From positions 124,001 through 188,000 of the forward strand of contig JAESUZ010004509.1 of assembly GCA_017311185.1 (NCBI GenBank): DNA of 64,000 bases, in the 5' to 3' direction. The translations under genes and the position numbers were made by a program. Source of the DNA: Proteles cristata cristata. Taxonomy: Eukaryota > Chordata > Mammalia > Carnivora > Hyaenidae. Positions 48,802 through 60,088 of this stretch are shown in pieces; position 1 is the stretch's first letter; every line of letters starts with the position of its first letter. The notes beneath the pieces are model-generated. The model ran no database searches. It was not told the origin of the DNA and saw nothing but the letters and a program-made list of their open reading frames with translations.

Positions 48802-49018
48802 GGGGTACCTGGCTGGCTCAGTTGGTTAAACATCTGACCTAAGCTCAGGTCATGATCTCATGGCTCGCTGATCGAGCCATGCATTGGGCTCTGTTCTAAC
48901 AGCTCACAGCCTGGTGTCTGCTTTGGATTCTATGTCTCCCTCTCTCTCTGCCCCTCCCCTGCTTACACTCTCTTTCTCTCTCTCTCAAAAGTAAACATTA
49001 AAAAAACACACACACACG
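48802..49018 (+). mobile_element. CAN-SINE copy
   Basis: Begins GGGGTACCTGGCTGGCTCAG. The tail ends in a short CACACACACG run. Confidence 0.9.
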
Positions 49019-49020
49019 TA

Positions 49021-49235
49021 GGGGCGCCAGTGTGGCTCAGTCCATTAAGCATCCAACTCTTGGTTTTGCTCAGGTCATGATCTCATGGTTCATGAAACTG
49101 AGCTTGCATCTGGCTCTATGCACTGACACTGTGCAGCCTGCTTGGGATTCTCTCTGTTTCCCCCTCTCTCTGTCACTCCCTGCTCATTCTCTCCCTCTTT
49201 CCTTCTCTCTCAAAAATAACTAAACTTTAAAAAAA
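49021..49235 (+). mobile_element. CAN-SINE copy
   Basis: Begins GGGGCGCCAGTGTGGCTCAG and contains the ACTCTTGGTTTTGCTCAGG variant. It follows directly after the previous SINE tail. Confidence 0.9.
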
Positions 49236-49930
49236 CTACATGTAAACAAAAACAAAAGATTCACAGGACTTGTATGCTGAAAACTACAAAATGCCGATGA
49301 AAGAAATCTACATCTAAATAAATGGAAAGACATACCATGTTCATGGATGGAAAGATCACACAGGAAAGATTCTCCCCAAAGAATTCTCCCCAAATTGATG
49401 TACAAGTTTAATGCAATCCTACCAAAATTCCAGCATAGTTTTTCGTAGATATAGACAAGACTGATATAAAGTGTGTACAAAAACGCACAGGAACTAAAAG
49501 AGGTGAGACAATTTTTAAGATGAATTCATTGGAAGAAATCAGCCTGCCTGATTTCAAGACTTTCCAGACTGTTACAGGGACTAGACAGTGTGAGGCTGAC
49601 AGGCAGACCGATCAGTAACAGAATAGAGAGCCCCGGAAAAGACCCACAAACATGCCCACCTAAAAGGACAGAACAACTTCAGGATCTAGGGCTAGACACG
49701 GCATTCTTCCCTAAGCAAAAATTCATAAGCCTGACTTTATCAAAATTTTAAACTTTTGCTCATCAAAAGACCCTGTCAGGAAGATGAAAAGACATGGCAC
49801 GGGCTGGGAGAAAACACTTGCAAACCACAAACACCACCAAGGGTCAGTATACAGCCTACATAAAGAAGCCCCCACATGTCAACAGTGAAATACAATCCAA
49901 TTAGAAAGTCAGCAAAAGGAGCCCTTCCGG

Positions 49931-50138
49931 CGGGCGGGAGCAGCTCAGTCGGTTAAAGATCCAAGTTTCGGTTCCGGCTGGGGTCGTGATCTCGTAGTTC
50001 GTGAGTCCGAGCCCCGTGATGGGCTTGGTGCTAACAGCGCAGAGCCTGCTTGGGATTCTCGCTCTCTCTCCCCTCCATTGCTCACTCTTGTTCTCTCTCA
50101 AAATTAATAAACGTAAAAAAAAAAAAAAAAAAAAAAAG
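49931..50138 (+). mobile_element. CAN-SINE copy, diverged head
   Basis: The CAGCTCAGTCGGTTAAAGAT segment, then the CT-rich tract and a long A run at 50117-50138. The first bases are replaced by a GGCGGGCGGG string. Confidence 0.87.
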
Positions 50139-50469
50139 GAAATCGGCAAACATGGAGACGCTTCACAAAAGAGGACATGTATATGTATGTACGTATACAC
50201 ACATAGAGACTATGGACAGATAGATCTAGGTGGCAAACCAGCCCACACAAAAGGTGTTCACTGCCGTTAGCACCAGGAAATGCATATTAGCACCCCCTTG
50301 ATATGTGCCACATACTTATCAGAGCGGCTACAGCCAAAGCAGCAAAGACACCAAGTGGGTGAGGAAGCGGGGAAGATGGATCGCTTACGAAGACAGCAGG
50401 GTGGTGGCTGTCAGAGGCTAGAGGGTGAGGGCGGGAGGGCCCCCGGGGCCCCGCAGAGGTCGCACTGGG

Positions 50470-50620
50470 TCTCTCGGTGGTGCTACTTTGTCTAATAACA
50501 GCTGTATTGGGATACAATCCATATACCATGAAATCTACCTATTCCCTGTTACGATCACACAGGGACACGCCACTTTGTGTCCACTCTTCCTGTCCCAGCA
50601 CGACGCACGCGACCCTAGGA
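50470..50620 (+). mobile_element. Possible LINE fragment
   Basis: TAACAGCTGTATTGGGATAC then CCATATACCATGAAATCTAC resembles a common old LINE segment. Family and orientation are uncertain. Confidence 0.35.
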
Positions 50621-51063
50621 TTATCTCAAAATACAAAGTTAAAACGAAAACCAAAAGGCAGCAGTGTTGCTCTTCAGTGCGTCAACGTAAAATACCCCAA
50701 ATCCTCGCTGGCTCACTGGAAGACGCCACGCGAGTGTTAAACGGAATTCGCAGCGTTCGGACGGCTCTGCGGGATCCCTAAGCGCGAGACGGAGTCAGCG
50801 GTCAGACAGCAGGCGCTTCTGCTCGCCTGTCCTCCGCGCAGATCGGAGGACCGCGCCGAAAAGGTGTGACAGGCACGTGCGCGTGACAGGCCCCCCCCGT
50901 CAGAATTTATCACGTTCAAAAGACATGACGCGGGACAAGAAGCCGGACTACAGGTCCAAGTGTATCAAAGGGCCTCTTCGCTCCCAGGGGGAAAGAGGTA
51001 TTTTGTCTTAGAGGGAAATGCCTGTTTGTCCCTGTGGAAGGGGATGGACAATAAAAACCTTCA
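50620..51063. other. Stretch without recognised gene or repeat
   Basis: Mixed-composition sequence. Only a C run near 50891 stands out. No gene supported. Confidence 0.5.
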
Positions 51064-51232
51064 TGGGGCACCAGGGGGGCTCCAGTGGTTGAGTGTCCAA
51101 CGTCGGCTCTGGTCATGACCGCACGGTTCCGGAGTTCGAGCCCCGCGTCGGGCTCTCTGCTCTAGAGCAGAGCCTGCTTCCGATCCTGTCCCCTCTCCCT
51201 GCCCCTCCCCTGCTCGCGCTCACACACTCTCT
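51064..51232 (+). mobile_element. CAN-SINE copy, tail-less
   Basis: Begins GGGGCACCAGGGGGGCTCCA. The CT tract ends abruptly at the next SINE with no A-rich tail. Confidence 0.88.
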
Positions 51233-51462
51233 CGCCTGGGTGGCTTAGTCGGTTAAGCGTCCGACTTTCGCTCAGGTCATGATCTCGCGGTTCGTGGGTT
51301 CGAGCCCCGTGTCGGGCTCTGTGCTGACTGCCGGCTCAGAGCCTGGAGCCTCTTTCAGAGTCTGTGACTCCCTCTCTCTCTGACCCTCCCCTGCTCACGC
51401 TGTCTCTCTCTCTCCTAGAAATAAATAAAAAAAACAAAATTAAAAAAAAAATCAAAAATATA
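51233..51462 (+). mobile_element. CAN-SINE copy, CTTAG subfamily
   Basis: Starts at CGCCTGGGTGGCTTAGTCGG, missing the first few G, fused to the preceding copy. Tail TCCTAGAAATAAATAAA. Confidence 0.94.
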
Positions 51463-53220
51463 TGAACTTCAAAAAAAGTACTCAAAATGTCAAGCGGATA
51501 TATGGGAAGCCGTAGGAGGTTTGCAGAAAGTGATCTTTATTTCCCTTCCTTTATAACACCTGTAAATAACAAGTCTGAAAAGAAGGCACGAGATGTTAAA
51601 ATTTTGGCAAAACCTGCTCCGTTTTGCTAGGTTATAACAGAAAATGATTTCCGTAAACGTGCTTACGAGCCCTTCACTGCGAAGCCCTCCGCTCTTGCGG
51701 GACAGGACCAAGGCCCGCATGGCGGCCGCCCCTCTGCCGCGGGGACCAGGTGCTGAGCGGTCCGTCCCCTCTCTGCCCCGACAGCCAAGCCCCGGCCCCC
51801 AGCGTAACTCTGAGCGCTGCGCACAGACTGCCCCAAGTTCTTGCCTCTTTGTTAAAGTTCTTCGCTCCCAGAGCAGTGGAGTTTCCTTACCAAGGTGTCC
51901 CTGATCACAAGACTATTTAGAATTGTTCGCCTTAACCGGCACCCGGGTGAAAGCCAGGCGTCATCCCACTTAGAATGTTCGTCTCTTCTGACGGCACCAA
52001 CTTCGTCTTCTCCAAATCAGACCCTCCTGACTTGCCACGTCTGCAGCTTGCCGGGGACCCGCAGCCGGGGTCTCCCCACCACACCTCTCCAGCTGCCCCG
52101 GGGCGGGGGCCCTCGGCTGCCCAGCCACAGCCTCCAGGATTGAGCCTGAGCTGCCAAGCGCCGCTCGTAGGAACAGAATCCTCGCACGTTCCCTTCCAGG
52201 AGACGGTCCGTCCGCGCTGTCCATTTACGGTCTTTCTCCGGGGGAAAGAGCAGTCACGTCCTCACGCAATGCTTGGGCGACATGCGGGGGTTAAGGTCCT
52301 CCAGGCTGGCACCGCAGGGTTCCCTGGGACACTGACGTGTCGCCCACACACTGACCCCCAGCAAGGGGACCCCGTGTCCGGGCGCCTCCATGTGCGTGGA
52401 GGCGTGGGCGGCGGCCCGAGGCCCACACGGACCACGGTGGGGGCGACATGGCAACGCGGGTGTTGGTCGCGGAGCTCGGGCGGAAAGCCCTTCCTCCCCT
52501 GGAGACGCCCCGCCAGGGGAGGCCTCCTTCCGTACGCGGTGGAAACATTCCAAAGGAAACGTCCTGTGCGCCGCCAGCAGCGTCCCCCTGGCCTCCCGGT
52601 TCAGAAGCAAATACCTTTCTGGAGTCTCTTTCCCTTTCACGGCCACGGAGCGATCTGCAGTGCTCCCTGAGAACCTGCCCCTCCCCGCGCCCCGACGGAG
52701 CCGCACGGGCCGGGGGCGCCGCCCGGCAGGCTCTCGGGAACGTGCACGGGCGCCCGGGCTGGGCTGGGGGGACGGAGGCGAGCCAGGGTCCCCCGCGGCC
52801 GTCGAGGCTACGGGGGTGGCCGGCTCCTCCGCCGCGAGGCGCAGTGAGCCAGACAGAGCGCAGCGAAACTCGCTCTTGAAAACGCTGTTTGGAGGTCACG
52901 TGTGAGCACCCGAGGACACTGCTAGGAGCTCATCCAAAACTTGGGACGGGGCGAAGGCGGGCGTTTGCGGGGGGCAGGAGGAAGGGCCCCGCCGGCCCAG
53001 CACGCGTCCGCCCCCCAGAGGTCTCTCTCAGACCCTCTGTCTGCCTGATGTTGCTCGTTACCCCCAGACTGGGTCGTGTCAGCTCTTAGATTTGGGCCCC
53101 AAAGGGATGCAAATGGTGATTTCTGTGTAGCAGCAAAGGGAGCCGCTTTCTGGTCCTGTGGGACATTGAGCAACTCCATAACCAACTGAACAGCCTGACT
53201 CCAACGTGCTGCCTTCAGCG
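51463..53220. other. Stretch without supported gene, containing a CpG-rich block
   Basis: Unique-looking AT-moderate DNA (51470-51660), then increasingly CpG-rich sequence, densest at 52370-52860. The open frames in it overlap in several phases and have no domains or splice signals I trust. Confidence 0.5.
52370..52880. promoter_or_regulatory. CpG-rich block, possible orphan CpG island
   Basis: Dense CpG with GGGCGG-like strings and no recognised repeat. It lies 21 kb upstream of the candidate first exon and could be an alternative NACC2 promoter or an enhancer-associated island. Composition only. Confidence 0.3.
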
Positions 53221-53224
53221 ACTA

Positions 53225-53620
53225 TAAGTACTCAGTTCCTCAAATGCTCTTTCAACCGGCTTTCCTGTCCACACCGCAGAATATTACTCAGCCTTAAACA
53301 GGAGGGAAATCCGACACCTGCTACCACGTGGATGACCCGGTCAGCCCGTCACAGGGGACAGGCTCTGTAGGAGTGGACACTCCCAGGAGGCCCCGGGGGA
53401 GTCGGGGGGGAGGGCGGGTCCGTGTGTAACGGGACAGAGTCCAGTCTGGGAAGACGGACACGTTCTGGGGACAGACGGACGGATGGCTGTACGACGACAG
53501 GGTGAATGCACTTGACGCCCTTGAACTGTTCCCTTAAGAACGGTTAAAATGATAAATTATATGTCATATGTATTTTTCCGTTAAAATTTTTTAAGTAATA
53601 ATTTATCAGACCTCCACGTG
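53225..53620 (+). mobile_element. L1 3' end remnant
   Basis: CAGAATATTACTCAGCCTTA (53278), ACGTGGATGACCCGGTCAG, then TGAATGCACTTGACGCCCTT and a TTAAAATGATAAATTATATG ending reproduce the final part of L1, with many GC substitutions. Confidence 0.75.
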
Positions 53621-53621
53621 G

Positions 53622-54500
53622 AAGGTGCGAGAGTCAAATGTCAGGAACAGAAGAGAAATGTGACCTCTGGCAGAGAGATCTGGAGGACACAAAGCAGCAC
53701 CAGCCGGAAAGGGCATTGTTGGTAAACTGTATTTCACTGAAATCCAGAATTCAAAAGATCAGCACCGAGAGGGAAGGGGGGTGGGGTTGTAATACCTGTA
53801 AAGCAAGTGTGTGTGGTCAGGACCTTCAAAGAATTCCAGGAGCCAATCAAGAGAAGGACACTCAGCTAAGAGGGAGGGAAAGGCCGAGAACAGGCACTCA
53901 GGGGAGAGCATCCACAGGAGGGAGGATTAGTCACCAGGGAGACCAAGTGGGGCCACCAGGAAGACCAAGTCACCAGGGAGGGGCGGGGGAGGGGTGCCCA
54001 GCTACCTGCATCCCCTCCCCCGGGCTCACACACACCAGGTCCTTCAGAGAGGCTGTCGGTGAACGTCCCCAAGCAGAATCGGCCCAGAGCCCACAACACA
54101 GGAGATGCTGAAAACGCGGAGGGGCCGCCCAAGGACACCTGCTCACTAAGAACCTGGAGACAGCAGGGGCCGCGGGGCCAGATGCAGGGGCGCCACAGCC
54201 CGCTCCCTTACCTGGGACTCAAGAACAGCACACCCGCCCAGGTGCTGGGAGCCCAGCCGGCGGGCGCCCCAGGGGGAGAGGGTGTGGAGGGCGGCACCTC
54301 GACCCTGTCCGCCTGCACCCGGTCACACGTTGGTGTGTCGGCTGCATGAAAACACATCAAACTGTGCACTTAGGGTCATGCACCTGCCTTCAAGTTCCAA
54401 GGCCAGGCGAGCTCAACATAGAGGGTGAGCAATGAGTCCAAGACCTGACTGAAGAATTTACACCCTGGTGTGCACCTCCCTACCCAAAGGTGTGCTTTTT
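53622..54500. other. Stretch without supported gene
   Basis: Contains a short imperfect tandem of ACCAGGGAGACCAAGT-like units (about 53930-53985) and otherwise nothing recognisable. Confidence 0.5.
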
Positions 54501-54947
54501 TTTTTTTCTTACTGTTTATTCATTTTTTTTAAAATATTTTTTATTTATTTCTAGGAGAGAGAGAGACAGCGTGAGCAGGAGAGGGTCAGAGAGAGAGGGA
54601 GACACAGACTCTGAAACAGGCTCCAGGCTCCGAGCTGGCAGTCAGCACAGTGCCCGACGCGGGGCTCGAACCCACAAACTGCGAGATCATGACCCAAGCG
54701 AAAGTCGGACGCTTAACCGACTAAGCCACCCAGGCACCCCAATGTTTATTCATTTTTGAGAGAGAGAGAGAGACAGACAGAGAGCGAGCAGGGGAGGGGC
54801 AGAGAGAGAAGGAGACCCAGAATTGAAGCAGCTCCAGTCTCCAAGCTGTCAGCACGGAGCCCGATGTGGGGCTTGAACTCACGAATCATGAGATCGTGAC
54901 CTGAGTCAAAGTCAGACACTCAACCGACTGAGCCACCCAGGTGCGCC
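54501..54947 (-). mobile_element. CAN-SINE split by a nested same-orientation SINE, with TSD
   Basis: The outer minus-strand copy is flanked by CCCAAAGGTGTGCTTTTT (54483-54500 and 54948-54965). Its tail region is interrupted at 54528-54742. Confidence 0.94.
54528..54742 (-). mobile_element. Nested CAN-SINE, CTTAG subfamily, with TSD
   Basis: Flanked by TGTTTATTCATTTTT at 54513-54527 and 54743-54757, inside the outer SINE. The GTCGGACGCTTAACCGACTA head complement and TTATTTATTTCTAGGAGAG tail mark the young subfamily. Confidence 0.95.
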
Positions 54948-55124
54948 CCCAAAGGTGTGCTTTTTACAGGAGAAAAACCAGTTAAGTCCTGCTGCTGTTA
55001 AGAGCTTTTAGACGACGAACATTTGACGTATCGCAAGAATCTGAGGAGAAATCATCCCACGTCTTGTCACAAAGGTCTAAATGTCCGGGCCCTGCCAGGC
55101 ACTTTTACTCGGGCTTGGGAGAAA

Positions 55125-55240
55125 TCCACATACCCCTTTTACAGATAGGGAAACCGAGGGTCTGAGCGGGGAACGAACTGGCTTCCCAGCCCAGGGACTG
55201 GACCTGAATCTTGGGAGTGGACACCAGGCCTCCTCATCCA
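55125..55240 (-). repeat. MIR fragment
   Basis: CCCCTTTTACAGATAGGGAA ACC...GAGG with the downstream AACTGGCTTCCCAGCCCAGG segment matches the MIR reverse complement. Confidence 0.75.
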
Positions 55241-55604
55241 GACAGGACCCTGGGGCTAAATGCTCCCAGGCCACAAGCCACTGAAGGCAGGGGACCGGAG
55301 GCACCCACCCCAGTGCCAGAGAGCACGTGGGACACGGGTCCCGGCTCTGGGTCCTGGGCATCAGCCACGTGGGGGCTGCGGTGGGTGGGGCCGGTGTCCC
55401 GGTGCTAGGGCGCAGCCCCCACCAGCCTCTGCCTCCTCCGGGGACAGGGCGCCAGGAGCCCCCCCGTGAGCAGTGGGGGAGCAGGAGGGGAGCCTGGGGG
55501 CGGACGCTCAGGACCACTGCCCGTCCGCGAAGCCCAGAGAGCCGGGGCCACTGCCGCCAGCCACCAGCACCGCACCCTGCAGCCGCTGCCGCACCTCTCT
55601 GATT

Positions 55605-55745
55605 CCCTAATGGCTCCCCGGGGAGCACTGAAGGTAAATATGTTAATTTGACTTCAATCATGGCTTTTTAAAACAAAGTGCACGCTCTATCAGTTTCGGG
55701 CACAGAACCTGAAAACTACTCACTCGAACGTCTGGGCGTCCCATC
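55605..55745. promoter_or_regulatory. AT-rich candidate conserved element
   Basis: GGTAAATATGTTAATTTGAC, a CAATCATGG core and TTTTTAAAACAAAGTGC in a sharply bounded AT-rich block amid GC-rich DNA, without recognised repeats. Confidence 0.35.
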
Positions 55746-58700
55746 CTGGGCAGGGAGCTGGGCCTCCAGGGGCGGGGGGGGCTGAGGGGAGGCCGCCCAT
55801 CAGCTCCCCCCGAGATCAGCACCCGGTGCTGCTCCTCGCTTCCTACCCGCACAAGGCTGGGTCAGGCCCATGCAGGGGGGGCAGGACCCGCAGACCACGG
55901 ACTGCCCAGGACGAGCCTGGGCCGATCCAGGACAGCCTGAGACCTGCCCGGGTACGGCCTGGGGGCGGGACGCCCGGCTGCCGAGCCCCCCAACCTCAGC
56001 GGGCACTGGGGCAGGAAGGGGAATGAGCAGCCAGCGGCCACTGGGATGGAGGCGAAGGGCCAGGTCCACTCGAGAGCAGAGGCCCGTCTGTGGCCGTGGT
56101 CCCCTCCTCCCTCCATCGTCCGGCAGGTCTCTGTCCAGGGAACCGGCGTGGCCATCCCTCCCCGGCGTCAGCTCATTGCCCTGGGGTCTCAACAGCAGCC
56201 ATCAACTCTCCAGTAGGCGCCTAGACCACCCCCACCCTCACCCCTACCCGGGCAGCAAAGAACTTAGCCGACAAAGGACACTTAATGGTGCTCCTGCTTA
56301 TCTCATTCTGGGGGGCAGGAGATCAGGGTGGGGGGCTCTCTCCAGACACACAGGGGACACTCTGACACCCCAGGCAGAAGGGCCCCGGGGAGAGGACAGC
56401 AGCCAGACACCCGAGCTGGCGGCCTGCAGCCCCCGGCCGGCAAAGCCACCCCCGCAGCAGGCGGGCACCGAGGCTCCCAGACAGGGCGACCGGGCGGGAG
56501 GTCAGCGACGGGCAAACGGACCCCTTTCCGGCACTGGTTCAAGGACAGGTAAGTCCCCACACTGCTGAGATGCTCATCACCGTCAGGATGGCATTTCTGG
56601 GCCCTCCGTCCCTCGCAGCCGCAGGCCTGGCCCCAGGAAGGCCCAGGCCGGTGTGTGTGGCTCCTCCCAGCCACCTGGGCAGCAGGCGGAGCTGGACACC
56701 TGGACACGCCCCGTGCCCCCCAGGAGGCCCAGGGAGGGCCAAGCCCGTGGGCGGCTGCTCTGATGAGTGGAAGAGGCTGACCTAGGACACTGCAGCCCAC
56801 GGTCAAGGATCAAGGAGTCCTGGGGGAGAGAACGCGCTCACGCACGTTCATATGCTCCAGGACTGACAGGGAAGTGGGAAGAGTTCCCAAGGACGGACAC
56901 CAAAGCAAGCTCAGAGCCAAGACGCCCACCCTGCGACCCCCCAGGACCACTGGAAACCCAGAGGGACAGAGGCAGCCGGGAGCCACAGGCCAGCTGGCTC
57001 CCCAGGCTCTGGGCGGAGGCAGGAGGGGGCTCGGTGGAGGGGGAGGGGTGTGAACCTGACCCCACCCATGTTAGCCAACAACCTGCAAACAGGGCCCCGG
57101 GGACCCCCTGGTCTGACCCAGGAACTGGCAAGCGCCCCATCCCTGCTGGGGGCGGTCCGGACGCACAGGGTGGGGGTCCCTCGGCATCGAGGCTCAGGCA
57201 TACAGGGTGTCCGCCTCCACCTCGGTCTCTAACGAATTCCCTCGTGAGGTTTCTTGGAAATCAGTGCCTGTAATGTAATCACAGCTGCTGGGGCTCTGAA
57301 CGAGCTTGCTCAGTGGCTCCGTTCCGTTATAATTATTACGAAAGCACAGTTAAGAAACAGGGAGGAGGAACGGAAACCTTTAGGAATACCCAACAGCACA
57401 CAGAGGGGCGGCCCCACCTGGTGGCCATGCCCTCACCTCCGCCCCGCCCTGCACCCCAGCGAGGACACCCTGCCCCTCCCTTCGGGCCCCTCGAGGAGCC
57501 GCCCCGCCCCACCCTGACTGAGCTACGCCCACCTGTATCCAGGTGAGGCCAGGGCAGCTGAAGACCCCCTGCCCAGGGGCCCTGCTGTCTGCACCCCAGC
57601 CCACCTGCAGCAGCCCCCTGGGACCCCCCCAGAAAACTATCAGTGGGGGGCAGTTATCACTACACCCCCTCAGCTCTTGCACCCAACCCCTCCCAGCCTC
57701 ATTTCCCTTCCGCAAATGCAGGGGAGAATCAGACACTCTCCAGACACCCTGGGCCCCTGGTGTGAGCCCCCAGCAGTTCAAAGTAAAACCATGACTGCCC
57801 GGCACCCCTGCGGGGGGGGGGAGGGGCTTCTCCTAGGGGCCACGGGAGTGGGGGGACCAGGAGTGCTGTCCCAAGCCTCGGCCTTGCGGCCTGGACCTGG
57901 TGGCCGGACCTCTCGGGCACCAGCTCCCCTGCCTCCTCCCAGTGCCTGTGGAGAGAGCAGCGGGCTGACCCCGGGAAGGCTGCGCCGTGAGACCCTGCCT
58001 GGGGGCACCCAGAGTCACACCCAACAAAACAGGAGCCAAGGAGAGGCCCCCCCGCGCCAGGAAGCCCTCCTGCATGGGGACCCCACTCCTGGGTCCCCCA
58101 GCCTCCCCACCTTGGGTGGTGCTGGCTCGCAGGGAGGTTTGCTGCCCTCCTTCTCATCCTGAACTTTGCCCCCCACGCCAGGCCACGTCATGGCCAGGGT
58201 TTGCGCCGACTGCCTGAATCCCGCCAAAGTGCGGGGCAGGAGGAAGGGCCCCTTGTTTTAGGGCTGCAGTGATTCGGGCCCCGTCTGACCCATGCAGACA
58301 CGACAGTAATGACGCTCATCTCCTCCGTGCCCACGAGCCTGCGGGCCTGGCCCCGGGCAGGAACCCCCTCCCCTGCTCTGAGATGGAGTCACCCCGGCCG
58401 GGAGGCCAGCGGACCGGGGACCCTACCCCGGCCCAGGGGACAAAGGGACACGTCCCTGCTCAGGGGGCCGACTCTGCCGTTCCTTCCAAGGCCAGGGCTG
58501 GCAGAGGAAGTCGGGGGGCAGTCGTGGAGAAGGGGAGCAGGGCCTTCATTCCTGCACTGGCCGAGGGTCCCCCCAAACCACATCTACCTGGAGCCTCACG
58601 ATGGGATCTCAGGGAAATGAACGGCAGATGTCAGGTTAAGAAGACGTCTTATGGGGCTGAGGGTGAGCTCTGCGCCCAACAGCTGGTGTCCTGGGAAGGA

Positions 58701-59270
58701 AGCATGGACACGGGACACACGGAGGAGGTGAGAGCTTGACCTCCAGCCCCAGGGGAGCACGGGTTGTGCTGTTTGGAGCCCCCCCCAGCTCGTGGGCCTC
58801 TGTCCAGCAGCCCCAGGACCCGCACTCAACCCGCCCGCCCGACACCGACCTTGACCCTGGCTCTGAGGCAATGGGGACCCACCGGTTTTCAGACTTGGAC
58901 AATGTCCACCAAGAAGGAGGTAAGCGGGGCGAGGAGCCCACTGCCCCCCACGGGGCACCTCCTCACCGCCGGCTTCAGCCTCCCCGGCTCAGAGCAGCCC
59001 GACTTGGGGCCCTGAGGGACCTGGCCGCTCACCTGCCTCCGGGAGCAGCAGGTCCTGACAGGACCAGTGTCACCCCCTCCAGCCCCTCTGGGCCCAAATC
59101 CCCTGCTGCGCAGACCCCTGCGGCCCACCACGCCCCCTGGGGGCGCCCAGACCCTCCCAGGCCGGGGACGTCCGCAAAACTGGCCTGCGTTCCAGAGTCA
59201 AGGGCACAGGAGCCAAGGAAAGACCACAGAAGCTTCCAGACTAAAGGAGCCTGAGACACATTAAGACTCA
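55746..59270. other. GC-rich stretch without supported genes
   Basis: Apart from the candidate element at 57220-57380, this 3.5 kb is GC-rich, stop-poor DNA with overlapping spurious frames on both strands and no recognised SINE. Confidence 0.55.
57220..57380. promoter_or_regulatory. Candidate conserved element
   Basis: Contains CTGTAATGTAATCACAGCTG (near 57268), which pairs TAATC-type homeodomain cores with a CAGCTG E-box, and CGTTATAATTATTACG. Bounded by GC-rich sequence. Confidence 0.35.
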
Positions 59271-59285
59271 AACACTTGGGTTTTT

Positions 59286-59466
59286 GGGGGACTCAGTGGG
59301 TTAAGCATCCGACTTTGGCTCAGGTCATGATCTAGCAATTTATGAGTTCGAGCCCTGCGTCGGGCTCTGTGCTGACAGCCTGGAGCCTCCTTCCGATTCT
59401 GTGTCTCCCTCTCTCTCTGCCCCTCCCCCTGACTCTCAGAAATAAACCTCAAAAAAAATTTTTTAA
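59286..59466 (+). mobile_element. CAN-SINE copy, 5'-altered
   Basis: GGACTCAGTGGGTTAAGCAT then consensus body and AAATAAACCTCAAAAAAAAT tail. The GGGGCGCCTG head is lost or mutated. Confidence 0.88.
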
Positions 59467-59474
59467 AGAGACTC

Positions 59475-59880
59475 AAATACATAAAAGCACAGGCTGCTCA
59501 CACAGCATTATTCACAAAGCCAAAAAGTGCAAACGACCCACGTGTCCATCGATGGGCAAGTGGAAGAGGAGGCATGGCCGTCCCTGCACGGGTCACCACG
59601 CAGCCTCGGCTCCGGCAGCGCCGATGAGCCCGCAGGACACGGAGCTCGGTGAGGACGGCCGGACGCCAGGGGACAGACGCCACAGGACCCGCTCACGTGG
59701 GGACCCGGAGCCGTCGGACCCACAAACACAGAGAGGGGCCTGGGGGCGCCTGCTGCCCGGTGAGCAGTCCCGGGGGCGGACGGTGGCCGCTCGCTGGGCG
59801 CCCCTGAACTGCGCACGTCAAACGCTCAAGGGGGTGGATGTGATGCTCTATGCTGTTCACCACAATAAGGAAGGGGGAGA
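59475..59880 (+). mobile_element. L1 3' end remnant, strongly GC-shifted
   Basis: CACAGCATTATTCACAAAGC, ACGTGTCCATCGATGGGCAA and GATGCTCTATGCTGTTCACC follow L1 3'-end order, but the intervening sequence is almost entirely GC. Confidence 0.7.
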
Positions 59881-59894
59881 GGAAGGAAATTCAA

Positions 59895-60068
59895 GATGGG
59901 GGGGGAGGGGGGGTCTGTATGTAATGGGACAGAGTACAGTCTGGGGGACGGACAGGTTCTGCGGATGGACAGACGGGAAGGGGGTGGCTGCTGACAGCAT
60001 CAATGCACCTGCTGTCCCCGAACTGTGCCCTAAAGTGGGAAGATGGTAACTTTTATACATCAAGTAAC
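59895..60068 (+). mobile_element. Second L1 3' end remnant
   Basis: GTCTGTATGTAATGGGACAG and the TCAATGCACCTGCTGTCCCC...AAGATGGTAACTTTTATAC segment repeat the 3' end seen at 53400-53600. This suggests a related L1 subfamily or a local duplicate. Confidence 0.65.
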
Positions 60069-60088
60069 TAGGATTTTTTTGTAATTTT

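Larger units (their letters stand above)
45285..50470 (+). mobile_element. Second old L1 (ORF2 portions) broken by SINEs
   Basis: In order: AAATGTAAATGGCCTAAATA (45386), ATCAAGTAAAGTAGGTTTTG (45570), AAGCCCAGATGGTTTCCCTG (47173), GGGATTTATTCCAGGGGTGC (47678), TAATGCAATCCTACCAAAAT (49410), and GGAAATGCATATTAGCACCC (50276). These follow L1 ORF2 from its 5' to its 3' part, so this is another copy and not a continuation of the element ending at 45245. No intact frame remains. Confidence 0.8.

Noticed and set aside
58736..59254. Plus-strand frame with a GGAG|GTAAGC donor-like site near 58919
   Set aside because: A single donor-like string without an acceptor, conserved domain or frame preference is expected by chance.
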